Shown piece by piece: positions 1 through 8,369 of a stretch of DNA of 64,000 nt (positions are counted from its first letter, which is position 1; every line of letters begins with the position of its first letter). Source of the DNA: Bisgaardia hudsonensis. GTDB lineage: Bacteria; Pseudomonadota; Gammaproteobacteria; Enterobacterales; Pasteurellaceae. Position numbers and translations under genes: made by a program. The notes under the pieces are model-generated. The model worked only from the letters and a program-made list of their open reading frames with translations, had not been told where the DNA came from and did not search any database. The stretch lies in contig NZ_SLXI01000003.1 in NCBI RefSeq assembly GCF_004345785.1, forward strand, positions 1-64,000, given 5' to 3'.

Positions 1-40
1 CCACAACATGCTTTTTAAAAGATTGAGTATATTTAGTCAT
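1..40 (-). CDS. Transposase OrfA, N-terminal fragment (runs off the left edge)
   Basis: The minus strand from position 40 encodes MTKYTQSFKKHVV and continues past the window start. This resembles the N-terminus of OrfA (helix-turn-helix subunit) of IS3-family elements. A purine-rich AAGGAG lies about 10 bases upstream of the ATG, a suitable ribosome binding site. Family identity comes from these 13 residues plus the flanking IS terminus. Whether the element is intact cannot be seen. Confidence 0.6.
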   Translation of the reverse strand, partial: MTKYTQSFKKHVV

Positions 41-94
41 AAAAATCTGCTCCTTAATTTGTTGGTTAGAGTCCAACTTTTGGGGAGCAGATCA
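1..94 (-). mobile_element. End of an IS3-like (IS150-group) insertion sequence, cut by the window edge
   Basis: Read on the minus strand, the element would begin near position 94 with TGATCTGCTCCCCAAAAGTT. The TG terminus and the CCCCAAAAGTTGGACT run are typical of IS150-group IS3 elements. A 9-bp inverted pair (45-53 and 84-92) lies in the leader. A transposase start codon follows at position 40. Only about 94 bp are present, so completeness and family rest on this terminus and 13 codons of protein. No target-site duplication can be judged. An uptake sequence (100-108) sits just outside the inferred end. Confidence 0.65.
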
Positions 95-99
95 ATTTA

Positions 100-108
100 A
101 CCGCACTT
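100..108 (-). repeat. DNA uptake sequence (Haemophilus type)
   Basis: ACCGCACTT, the complement of AAGTGCGGT, followed by the usual T-rich flank. It lies between the insertion-sequence end and the 3' end of birA. It is one of about two dozen exact copies in the window; the full list is given under findings. Confidence 0.85.
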
Positions 109-128
109 TTTAATTATGTTATGATGAT

Positions 129-1061
129 TTAAACTTTACGCAAAGACACTTCCCCTGCATTGAATTCTAGTTGACTATTATCTGCTTTTTCTAAAATAAG
201 AAAGCCTTCATTATTGATACCTTTTTCAATCCCCATAATCACTTCTTTTTCACTAATAATTTTTACTTCTTGCCCTAAGAAATGATCTAATTCAAACCAG
301 CGTTCCCTAAAAAAAGCTATACCATCTTGTTCAAAAATAAGTAAATATTGATACAGTTTGTTGACTAATTGAATTGTTAATTCTGTTCTATCTATTTTCG
401 GTAATACTTCGATTAATTCCGCCCAAGGTTGATCAATTTTACTATTCTGTTTTGGTATAGATAAATTAATCCCTAAACCAACCACGAGATTAATTAAACC
501 ATTTTTATGATTGCTTAATTCAATTAAAATACCAGCTAATTTTCGACCTTTTAATAACACATCATTTGGCCATTTTAATTCAATATCCGATGCTCCAAGT
601 TCGATTAACGTATCCGCTATTGCTAAACCAATAACTAAACTCAATCCATTTATTGAAATAGTAGGCGACAATGTCCAATAAAAACTTAAAATCGCTTGCC
701 CTGCAAAAGGTGAATGCCATTGACGACCTCTACGTCCTCTACCTGAATATTGATATTCTGTTAAACACACATCACCTTTATTTAAGTTTTCGATATTTTC
801 TAAAAGAAATTGATTAGTTGAATTAATAATTGGTTTAAAAATAATTTGATAAGGTAATTTCTGCTTTACACTTTTAATATCAAGCAAGGAAAGTTGTGGA
901 ATGAGTTGGCAATATGTTGAAGTAACTCGGATAGCAATACCTTGTGCTTGCAATGTAATTATTTTTTGTTGTATTTCTTTTTCGGTATTATTTAATAAAG
1001 ACACCAAGGTTGAAATTTGATACTTATTTCCATCGGCTAAAGCTGCTAATAATGCTAACAT
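129..1061 (-). CDS. birA: Biotin-[acetyl-CoA-carboxylase] ligase / biotin operon repressor
   Basis: This 310-residue cytoplasmic enzyme makes biotinyl-5'-AMP and transfers biotin to the lysine of AccB. A short N-terminal segment (residues 1-60) looks like the winged-helix DNA-binding domain of bifunctional BirA, so it may also repress biotin genes. The catalytic domain shows the GRGRRGRQW biotinyl-AMP loop (107-115) and KWPNDV...KGRKLAGILIE (163-181). A small SH3-like C-terminal domain completes the family architecture. Length fits the bifunctional type. It is transcribed divergently from guaB, and its stop lies about 35 bp from the insertion-sequence end. Confidence 0.95.
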   Translation of the reverse strand: MLALLAALADGNKYQISTLVSLLNNTEKEIQQKIITLQAQGIAIRVTSTYCQLIPQLSLLDIKSVKQKLPYQIIFKPIINSTNQFLLENIENLNKGDVCLTEYQYSGRGRRGRQWHSPFAGQAILSFYWTLSPTISINGLSLVIGLAIADTLIELGASDIELKWPNDVLLKGRKLAGILIELSNHKNGLINLVVGLGINLSIPKQNSKIDQPWAELIEVLPKIDRTELTIQLVNKLYQYLLIFEQDGIAFFRERWFELDHFLGQEVKIISEKEVIMGIEKGINNEGFLILEKADNSQLEFNAGEVSLRKV

Positions 1062-1130
1062 ATTCCAATATACCTAATCTGTGTTAAATTGATTCACATA
1101 CTACAAGAAAATACTATTTTTTCAAAAAAA

Positions 1131-1162
1131 TAATTCCCTATTTTTAATCTTGCCTGTATAAT
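1131..1162 (+). promoter_or_regulatory. Probable guaB promoter
   Basis: A perfect TATAAT -10 box lies at 1157-1162, 63 bp before the guaB ATG. The -35 region (about 1134-1140, TTCCCT) is poor. The surrounding 160-bp spacer also has to carry the divergent birA promoter. No PurR-like operator was recognised by eye. Confidence 0.5.
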
Positions 1163-1225
1163 GCCGTCGCAATATTTTTTATCGTTTTTTTCAATTTTAA
1201 CCTATAATAAAGAGAGAATATTGCT

Positions 1226-2689
1226 ATGTTAAGAGTAATAAAAGAAGCACTCACCTTTGATGATGTTTTACTTGTTCCAGCTCATTCAACAGTACTACCT
1301 AATACAGCCGATCTATCCACTCAATTAACCAAAACTATCCGCTTAAATATCCCTATGTTATCCGCTGCTATGGATACAGTAACCGAAGCCAAACTGGCAA
1401 TCTCATTAGCTCAAGAAGGCGGTATTGGTTTTATTCATAAAAATATGTCTATCGAACGCCAAGCAGATCGCGTTCGTAAAGTAAAAAAATTCGAAAGTGG
1501 TATTGTTACTGATCCGATTACAGTTACGCCTGATTTATCTTTAGGTGAATTGTCTGAATTAGTGAAGAAAAATGGCTTTGCTAGTTTTCCTGTTGTGGAT
1601 AAAACAGGAACGTTAGTTGGTATTATTACTGGTCGTGATACCCGTTTTATGAAAGATATGAAAAAAACAGTATCAGAATTGATGACACCACAAGACAGAT
1701 TAGTTACCGTAAAAGAAGGGGCAACTAGCGAAGAAATCTTTAATTTAATGCATATTCACCGTGTTGAAAAAGTATTAGTTGTTGGCGATAACTTCAAACT
1801 TGAAGGAATGATTACCTTAAAAGATTTCCAAAAAACTGAACAAAAACCAAATGCTTGTAAAGATGAATTTGGTCGTTTACGTGTCGGTGCAGCCGTTGGT
1901 GCTGGTGCTGGCAATGAAGAACGTATTGATGCTCTCGTTAAAGCGGGTGTTGATGTACTATTAATTGATTCATCACACGGCCATTCAGAAGGCGTATTAC
2001 AGCGTGTTCGTGAAACACGTAAAAAATACCCTGATCTACCAATTATTGCAGGTAATGTTGCGACAGCCGAAGGGGCTATTGCTTTAGCTGACGCTGGTGC
2101 AAGTGCGGTCAAAATTGGTATTGGACCAGGTTCAATTTGTACCACTCGTATCGTAACAGGCGTAGGTGTACCACAAATTACTGCCATTTCCGATGCGGCA
2201 GAAGCACTTGCTGAACGTGGTATTCCTGTTATTGCTGACGGCGGTATCCGTTATTCTGGTGATATTGCAAAAGCAATCGCCGCTGGTGCCTCTTGCGTAA
2301 TGGTAGGATCGATGTTTGCGGGAACAGAAGAAGCTCCGGGTGAAATTGAATTATATCAAGGTCGCTCTTTCAAATCTTATCGTGGAATGGGATCATTAGG
2401 AGCAATGGCAAAAGGCTCATCAGATCGTTACTTCCAATCAGATAATGCCGCGGATAAACTGGTTCCTGAAGGTATCGAAGGACGTATTCCATACAAAGGT
2501 TATTTAAAAGAAATTATCCATCAACAAATGGGGGGGTTACGTTCTTGTATGGGATTAACGGGCTGTGCAACAATTGACGAATTACGTACAAAAGCACAAT
2601 TCGTAAAAATTAGTGGTGCAGGTATCAAAGAAAGCCACGTGCACGATGTAGCAATCACAAAAGAAGCACCGAATTATCGTATGAGTTAA
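1226..2689 (+). CDS. guaB: Inosine-5'-monophosphate dehydrogenase
   Basis: This enzyme oxidises IMP to XMP with NAD+, the first committed step of GMP synthesis. The 487 residues have the usual IMPDH layout: a TIM barrel interrupted by two CBS domains (about 92-205). The catalytic loop [17 protein letters not shown] carries the nucleophile Cys305. A flap follows ([15 protein letters not shown]), and the SGAGIKESH tail is typical. An AGAGAG ribosome binding site lies upstream of the ATG. XMP made here is the substrate of GuaA encoded 450 bp downstream, although a small gene and a terminator separate the two. Confidence 0.98.
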   Translation: MLRVIKEALTFDDVLLVPAHSTVLPNTADLSTQLTKTIRLNIPMLSAAMDTVTEAKLAISLAQEGGIGFIHKNMSIERQADRVRKVKKFESGIVTDPITVTPDLSLGELSELVKKNGFASFPVVDKTGTLVGIITGRDTRFMKDMKKTVSELMTPQDRLVTVKEGATSEEIFNLMHIHRVEKVLVVGDNFKLEGMITLKDFQKTEQKPNACKDEFGRLRVGAAVGAGAGNEERIDALVKAGVDVLLIDSSHGHSEGVLQRVRETRKKYPDLPIIAGNVATAEGAIALADAGASAVKIGIGPGSICTTRIVTGVGVPQITAISDAAEALAERGIPVIADGGIRYSGDIAKAIAAGASCVMVGSMFAGTEEAPGEIELYQGRSFKSYRGMGSLGAMAKGSSDRYFQSDNAADKLVPEGIEGRIPYKGYLKEIIHQQMGGLRSCMGLTGCATIDELRTKAQFVKISGAGIKESHVHDVAITKEAPNYRMS

Positions 2690-2701
2690 TAAATTAATAA
2701 A

Positions 2702-3034
2702 ATGAAAAGATTACTATTTATATCTCTATTTTCATTGACATCTTGCTCTATTTTAGGACCAACTTACACTGGAAAAACCATTACAGATGGAATATTGAAA
2801 TCTGATGTGGAAAACTCTGTTCGTTTATTTTTTAGGAGTAAAACATCCTGTAATCCTGAAAAAATACATACTGAAATAGTAAATGTAAAAATGACACCTG
2901 ATCGTTCAAAAATAATTATAGCTGATGAGATTTGGACAACTAGTGGTTGTAACAAAACATTAAAACTCAAAGTAAGAATGAGAGCGAATGAAATGAATGA
3001 TGGAACAGATTTTGGTATTCTAGAATTGAAATAA
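2702..3034 (+). CDS. Small predicted outer-membrane lipoprotein of unknown function
   Basis: A 110-residue protein starting with a short signal peptide and the lipobox LTSC (Cys15). Ser at +2 would favour outer-membrane sorting. Two further cysteines (50 and 83) could form a disulfide. The gene starts 12 bp after the guaB stop and ends before a strong terminator, so it is probably co-transcribed with guaB. No clear Shine-Dalgarno sequence precedes the ATG, so translation may be weak or coupled. No family was recognised. The lipobox, the position and the lack of a competing frame are the evidence that it is real. Confidence 0.72.
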   Translation: MKRLLFISLFSLTSCSILGPTYTGKTITDGILKSDVENSVRLFFRSKTSCNPEKIHTEIVNVKMTPDRSKIIIADEIWTTSGCNKTLKLKVRMRANEMNDGTDFGILELK

Positions 3035-3060
3035 CACATTTATCATAATTCACTAATATT

Positions 3061-3100
3061 AAAAACCCCTCCTAGTTTATTCAGTTAGGAGAGGTTTTAT
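3061..3100 (+). terminator. Terminator after guaB and the lipoprotein gene
   Basis: The stem AACCCCTCCTA / TAGGAGAGGTT has one mismatch and a loop of about 10 nt. It is flanked by A-rich and T-rich arms (AAAA before, TTTTATT after), so it can act as a rho-independent terminator before guaA. Confidence 0.8.
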
Positions 3101-3145
3101 TAATATTATTGTAATATTTTCCTTAACTCACCTATAAGGTAACAA

Positions 3146-4717
3146 ATGAACAATATTCATAATCATAAAATTTTAATCTTAGATTTTGGTTCACAATATA
3201 CTCAACTTATCGCTCGTCGTGTGCGTGAAATTGGAGTTTACTGCGAACTTTGGGCTTGGGACGTTACAGAAGCACAAATCAAAGAATTTAACCCAACAGG
3301 GATTATCTTATCTGGCGGACCTGAAAGTACCACTGAAGACAATAGTCCACGAGCCCCCGAATATGTATTTAATGCAGGCGTACCTGTATTAGGAATTTGC
3401 TATGGAATGCAAACAATGGCAATGCAATTAGGTGGATTAACAGAGTCTTCCGATCACCGAGAGTTTGGTTATGCTTCCGTTGAATTAACATCAACTGATA
3501 CACTTTTCGCACAGCTAAATGATGATATTAATGCCTCATCGCCAAAACTTGATGTATGGATGAGTCATGGGGACAAAGTAACACGTTTACCTGAAAATTT
3601 TCAAATTACAGGAATAACCCCAACCTGCCCTATCGCAGCAATGTCAGATGAAAAACGCCATTTCTACGGTGTTCAATTCCACCCAGAAGTAACTCATACT
3701 AAAAGTGGCTTACAGTTACTAACTAATTTCGTCGTCAATATCTGTGGTTGTGAAACTAAATGGACAGCAGAAAATATTATTGAAGATGCCGTTGCTCGCA
3801 TCAAAGAACAAGTAGGTGATGATGAAGTAATTTTAGGTTTATCTGGTGGTGTTGACTCTTCCGTTACTGCCCTACTCCTTCATCGTGCAATCGGTAAAAA
3901 CTTGCACTGTGTTTTTGTAGATAATGGTTTACTACGATTAAATGAAGGCGATCAAGTAATGGAAATGTTTGGCGATAAATTCGGTTTAAATATTATCCGA
4001 GTAAATGCCGAAGATCGTTTCTTATCTGCCCTTGCTGGAATTCAAGATCCTGAAGCCAAACGTAAAATGATTGGTAAAGTTTTCGTTGATGTATTTGATG
4101 AAGAATCTCACAAACAAACCAACGTAAAATGGTTAGCACAAGGTACGATTTATCCTGATGTGATCGAATCTGCGGCAAGCAAAACAGGCAAAGCCCACGT
4201 TATCAAATCACACCACAATGTAGGTGGATTACCTGATTATATGAAACTTGGCTTAGTAGAGCCTTTGCGTGAATTATTTAAAGATGAAGTACGTAAAATT
4301 GGTTTAGCCTTAGGTTTACCTGCTGAAATGCTTAACCGCCACCCATTCCCTGGACCAGGTTTAGGCGTACGTGTTTTAGGTGAAATCAAAAAAGAATACT
4401 GTGATTTACTACGTAAAGCCGATGCAATCTTTATCGAAGAGTTATACAACTCAGACTGGTACTACAAAGTGAGCCAAGCATTTACGGTATTCTTACCTGT
4501 AAAATCCGTTGGTGTAATGGGCGATGGTCGCAAATACGACTGGGTTGTTTCACTCCGTGCCGTAGAAACTATTGATTTTATGACCGCACATTGGGCTCAT
4601 CTACCTTACGACCTACTCGGTAAAATCTCAAACCGTATTATTAATGAAGTAGATGGAATATCGAGAGTGGTTTATGACGTAAGCGGAAAACCACCAGCGA
4701 CGATTGAGTGGGAGTAA
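3146..4717 (+). CDS. guaA: GMP synthase (glutamine-hydrolysing)
   Basis: This enzyme aminates XMP to GMP using glutamine and ATP. The 523 residues comprise a class I glutamine amidotransferase domain (about 8-200), with the nucleophile in GICYGMQ and the His-Glu pair in GVQFHPEV. An ATP pyrophosphatase domain follows, with the P-loop LSGGVDSSV, and then the dimerisation domain ending in PPATIEWE. Length and ending match the bacterial family exactly. It has its own leader after the upstream terminator and is closed by its own terminator. It works directly after GuaB in the pathway. Confidence 0.98.
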   Translation: MNNIHNHKILILDFGSQYTQLIARRVREIGVYCELWAWDVTEAQIKEFNPTGIILSGGPESTTEDNSPRAPEYVFNAGVPVLGICYGMQTMAMQLGGLTESSDHREFGYASVELTSTDTLFAQLNDDINASSPKLDVWMSHGDKVTRLPENFQITGITPTCPIAAMSDEKRHFYGVQFHPEVTHTKSGLQLLTNFVVNICGCETKWTAENIIEDAVARIKEQVGDDEVILGLSGGVDSSVTALLLHRAIGKNLHCVFVDNGLLRLNEGDQVMEMFGDKFGLNIIRVNAEDRFLSALAGIQDPEAKRKMIGKVFVDVFDEESHKQTNVKWLAQGTIYPDVIESAASKTGKAHVIKSHHNVGGLPDYMKLGLVEPLRELFKDEVRKIGLALGLPAEMLNRHPFPGPGLGVRVLGEIKKEYCDLLRKADAIFIEELYNSDWYYKVSQAFTVFLPVKSVGVMGDGRKYDWVVSLRAVETIDFMTAHWAHLPYDLLGKISNRIINEVDGISRVVYDVSGKPPATIEWE

Positions 4718-4735
4718 GATAAATAAAATTAATCT

Positions 4736-4770
4736 AAAAGACTGATAAAAGAAAATTATCAGTCTTTTTT
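4736..4770 (+). terminator. guaA terminator
   Basis: A perfect 13-bp stem, AAAAGACTGATAA (4736-4748) paired with TTATCAGTCTTTT (4756-4768), with a 7-nt loop and a following T run. It marks the left border of the accessory island. Confidence 0.88.
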
Positions 4771-4806
4771 ATGAAAACAACGCTATTTCTAAAGAAAAGG
4801 AAAAGA

Positions 4807-5697
4807 ATGATAGGAAATAAAAATCTTGTTATTGCTGAAAATAACGATATAAAACATATGATTTATACTTTATGAGACAAACAAGTAATGCTTGATAGCG
4901 ATCTAGCAAAACTATATCAAGTCACTACAGGTAATTTGAATAAAGCAATGAAAAGAAATGCAGCTAGATTTCCCGAACGTTTTTGTTTTCAACTAACAGA
5001 GGATGAATATAACAACTTGAGATTCCAAAATGGAACCTCAAGTTTAACTAATTATGGTGGCAGACGATATATGCCATACGCCTTTACAGAACAAGGTATT
5101 GCAATGCTTTCTGCTGTACTTAAAAGTGATGTTGCAATAGCCGTCAGCATAAAAATTATGGATACTTTTGTTGAAATGCGTAATTTCTTACTTTCTAATA
5201 AAGAAATGTTTTCCCGTCTAGATAGAGTAGAGATTAAACAATTAGAAATGGATAAAAAGTTAGAAGCAGTGTTTAACTATATAGGGACAAATACAGAAGT
5301 AAAACAGAATATTTTCTTTGATGGTCAAATCTATGATGCTTTTAGCTTTATTATTGGGCTTATTGCTAAGGCTAAAAGAGAGATAATTTTAATTGATAAC
5401 TATGTTGACATAAATACACTTAATATTTTATGTAAGAAAAATAAAGACGTAGATATTGTTATCGCAACGGCTGGTAAAGGAAGCTTATCAACAAAAGATA
5501 TAAATAAATTTAATGCTCAATACCCTAAATTATCAGTAAAAACTACTACAGATTTTCACGATAGATTCCTAATTATAGACAAAGCTGAAGTTTATCATAT
5601 AGGTGCATCGATCAAAGATGCAGGGAAAAAGAGTTTTGGAATCACTAAGATAGAAGATATAAGATTGTGTCAAAGTCTTATAAATAAAATAATGTAA
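4807..5697 (+). pseudogene. ORF6N-domain DNA-binding protein interrupted by an in-frame TGA
   Basis: From the ATG at 4807, preceded by an AAGGAA ribosome binding site, the frame reads 22 codons into a TGA at 4873-4875. It then continues open in the same frame to 5697. Across the stop the sequence reads IYTL-stop-DKQVMLDSDLA. ORF6N proteins usually have an arginine at that point, so CGA to TGA is the simplest explanation. The ORF6N domain (about residues 25-130 of the restored frame) has the expected TEQGIAMLSAVL segment. The C-terminal half carries HDRFLIID and YHIGASIKDAGKKSF, reminiscent of a degenerate phospholipase-D-like domain. A restart at ATG 4888 is possible but has no ribosome binding site. 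It lies immediately before the hsd locus. Confidence 0.75.
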
Positions 5698-5788
5698 TCC
5701 CAAGAAAAGTTTTTTACCTACCCTCCTATCTAATATACAATAATCCAATAAAAATATAATAATTTCATAAAACAAGGTAGATAAAAAA

Positions 5789-7372
5789 ATGGATAATACA
5801 TCGTTAAAAACCACCAATGAAGCAACACAGCGTTCCGAATTACATCGAAAAATCTGGGCGATTGCTGATGATGTACGTGGTGCGGTAGATGGTTGGGATT
5901 TTAAACAGTATATATTAGGTATCTTATTCTATCGTTTTATTTCAGAAAATATGACAGAGTTTTTCAATTCTGCAGAACGTGAAGCTGGGGATTTAGAGTT
6001 TGATTATACACAGATCAGCGATGAAGAAGCGGAACAAGATTTTCGACCAAATACCGTAGAAGATAAAGGATTTTTTATTCTACCTAGCCAGCTATTCGCT
6101 AACGTAGTAAAAACAGCTAAGAAAAATGATAATCTTAATACTGATTTAGCGAATATTTTTAAAGCCATTGAAGCAAGTGCGGTCGGTTTTCCATCAGAAA
6201 ATGACATAAAAGGGTTATTTGAAGATGTGGATACAACCAGTAATCGATTAGGTGGAACAGTTGCTGAAAAAAATCAACGTCTTGCTGATATTTTAACGGG
6301 TATTGCCAATATCAATTTTGGCAATTTTCAAGATAATGATATTGATGCTTTTGGTGATGCCTATGAATATTTAATCTCTAATTATGCCAGTAATGCAGGG
6401 AAATCTGGAGGCGAGTTTTTTACGCCACAAACTGTTTCTAAATTATTAGCCAGATTAGTAATGGACGGTAAAACTAATATCAATAAAGTATATGACCCAA
6501 CTTGTGGTAGTGGTTCATTACTTTTACAAATGAAAAAACAATTTGAAGAGCATATTATTGACGAAGGCTTTTTTGGGCAAGAAATTAATATGACAAACTT
6601 CAATCTTGCTCGTATGAATATGTTTCTTCATAACGTTAATTATAATAATTTTTCTATTAAACGTGGGGATACTCTACTCAATCCGTTACACAATGATGAA
6701 AAACCTTTTGACGCGATTGTTTCTAATCCGCCTTATTCAATTAAATGGGTAGGCGATGGCGATCCAACTTTAATCAACGATGAACGTTTTGCTCCCGCAG
6801 GAAAACTGGCACCGAAATCCTATGCCGACTATGCCTTTATTATGCACGCATTAAGTTATCTCTCTAGTAAAGGGCGAGCGGCGATTGTTTGTTTCCCTGG
6901 TATTTTTTATCGTAAAGGAGCAGAAAAAACAATTCGCCAATATTTAGTGGATAACAATTTTGTTGATTGTGTTATTCAACTACCTGAAAACTTATTTTTT
7001 GGCACTTCTATTGCGACTTGTATTTTAGTTATGGCAAAGAATAAAACTGAAAATAAAGTTTTATTTATTGATGCAAGTAAAGAATTTAAAAAAGAAACCA
7101 ATAATAATATTTTAGAAGAAAAAAATATTGATCATATCGTTGAAGAATTTAGAAATCGTTCAAATCAAGAATATTTTTCAAAATATGTCGATAAAGCTGA
7201 AATAGAAGAAAATGATTATAACCTTTCTGTTTCTACCTATGTTGAGAAAGAAGATACGAGAGAAATAATTGATATTAAAGTATTAAATAAAGAAATTGAA
7301 GAAACCGTTGCTAAAATTGATACATTGCGAGCCGCCATCAATAAAATTGTAATGGAACTTGAAGATGAATAA
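5789..7372 (+). CDS. hsdM: Type I restriction-modification DNA methyltransferase subunit
   Basis: This is the modification subunit of a type I system. With HsdS it forms the adenine-N6 methyltransferase, and with HsdR the restriction enzyme. The 527 residues begin with an HsdM N-terminal helical domain (about 15-170). The S-adenosylmethionine motif [10 protein letters not shown] lies at 236-245 and the catalytic NPPY at 313-316, characteristic of N6-adenine methylases. An AAGG ribosome binding site precedes the ATG. The frame overlaps the next gene by 8 bp, suggesting coupled translation with rhuM, hsdS and hsdR. One DNA uptake sequence lies inside the gene (6175-6183). Confidence 0.96.
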   Translation: MDNTSLKTTNEATQRSELHRKIWAIADDVRGAVDGWDFKQYILGILFYRFISENMTEFFNSAEREAGDLEFDYTQISDEEAEQDFRPNTVEDKGFFILPSQLFANVVKTAKKNDNLNTDLANIFKAIEASAVGFPSENDIKGLFEDVDTTSNRLGGTVAEKNQRLADILTGIANINFGNFQDNDIDAFGDAYEYLISNYASNAGKSGGEFFTPQTVSKLLARLVMDGKTNINKVYDPTCGSGSLLLQMKKQFEEHIIDEGFFGQEINMTNFNLARMNMFLHNVNYNNFSIKRGDTLLNPLHNDEKPFDAIVSNPPYSIKWVGDGDPTLINDERFAPAGKLAPKSYADYAFIMHALSYLSSKGRAAIVCFPGIFYRKGAEKTIRQYLVDNNFVDCVIQLPENLFFGTSIATCILVMAKNKTENKVLFIDASKEFKKETNNNILEEKNIDHIVEEFRNRSNQEYFSKYVDKAEIEENDYNLSVSTYVEKEDTREIIDIKVLNKEIEETVAKIDTLRAAINKIVMELEDE

Positions 7373-8369
7373 TCAAATGATTATCTACAACACAGAAGAT
7401 GGCAAAGCGAATATTGAGCTACACCTTCAAGATGGTACTATTTGGCTAAACCAATTAGAAATTGCTGAATTATTTGATACTACAAAACAAAACATCAGCA
7501 AACATATTAAAGCTATTTTTAGTGACAATGAGTTAAATAAATTATCAACTGTCAACTATAAGTTGACAGTTCAAAAAGAAGGAAACAGAGAAGTTTCCAG
7601 AAGTGTTGCTTTTTATAACCTAGATATGATACTCGCCATAGGCTATCGAGTACGTTCAGCAAGAGGAATACAATTTAGGCATTATGCCACAACAGTACTC
7701 AAAGAATATCTTATTAAAGGCTTTTCAATGAATGATGAAAAGCTAAAAAATCTCGGCGGTAGTCACTATTTTAAAGAACTATTGGATCGCATTCGAGATA
7801 TTCGTTCAAGTGAAAAAGTATTTTATCGACAAGTGTTAGATCTCTTCGCCACAAGTATTGACTATGACCCTAATTCTGATGATGCTAAACATTTTTTTGC
7901 GAATGTACAAAATAAAATGCACTACGCTATTCACCATAATACAGCTAGCGAACTCATCTATAACAGGGTTGATGCTGGAAAACCATTTATGGGATTAACC
8001 CTATTTAAAGGTGAATTACCCACTAAAAAAGAAGCCGAAATTGCTAAAAATTACCTTTCAGAAATAGAATTGAGAGGCTTAAATCAGCTTGTTTCTGGTT
8101 ATCTTGATTTTGCTCAACGACAAGCTGAAAAAGAAACACTAATGAAAATGAAAGATTGGGTTGAGCATATTGATAAGATTCTCCAAGCCACTGGTGAAGA
8201 CTTGCTCACTGATAATGGCTCAATTTCTCGAGAGGAAATGAAAACAAAGGTCAATCAAGAATATAAAGAATTTATGCAAAAAAACCTTACGCAAGTAGAA
8301 AAAGATTATTTAAACGAAATTAAAGCTATTGAGAAAAAAGCCAAAACAGGCGGTAAGCATTATGACTAA
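7365..8369 (+). CDS. rhuM: RhuM-family protein inside the hsd operon
   Basis: About 334 residues from the ATG at 7365 (a TTG two codons earlier is less likely). The N-terminal half has the RhuM-type segment [23 protein letters not shown], a helix-turn-helix-like region, then [23 protein letters not shown]. The C-terminal half is Fic/Doc-like in position ([15 protein letters not shown]) but has no HPFx(D/E)GN(G/K)R motif. RhuM proteins are often found within type I restriction loci and in Salmonella pathogenicity island 3, and their role is not settled. It overlaps hsdM by 8 bp and hsdS by 8 bp, so it is part of the operon. A regulatory or accessory role is inference from position. Confidence 0.88.
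   Translation: MNNQMIIYNTEDGKANIELHLQDGTIWLNQLEIAELFDTTKQNISKHIKAIFSDNELNKLSTVNYKLTVQKEGNREVSRSVAFYNLDMILAIGYRVRSARGIQFRHYATTVLKEYLIKGFSMNDEKLKNLGGSHYFKELLDRIRDIRSSEKVFYRQVLDLFATSIDYDPNSDDAKHFFANVQNKMHYAIHHNTASELIYNRVDAGKPFMGLTLFKGELPTKKEAEIAKNYLSEIELRGLNQLVSGYLDFAQRQAEKETLMKMKDWVEHIDKILQATGEDLLTDNGSISREEMKTKVNQEYKEFMQKNLTQVEKDYLNEIKAIEKKAKTGGKHYD

Noticed and set aside
1756-2187. 143-codon antisense frame inside guaB
   Set aside because: It lies wholly opposite the conserved IMPDH core, with a proline/serine-rich composition typical of antisense shadows.
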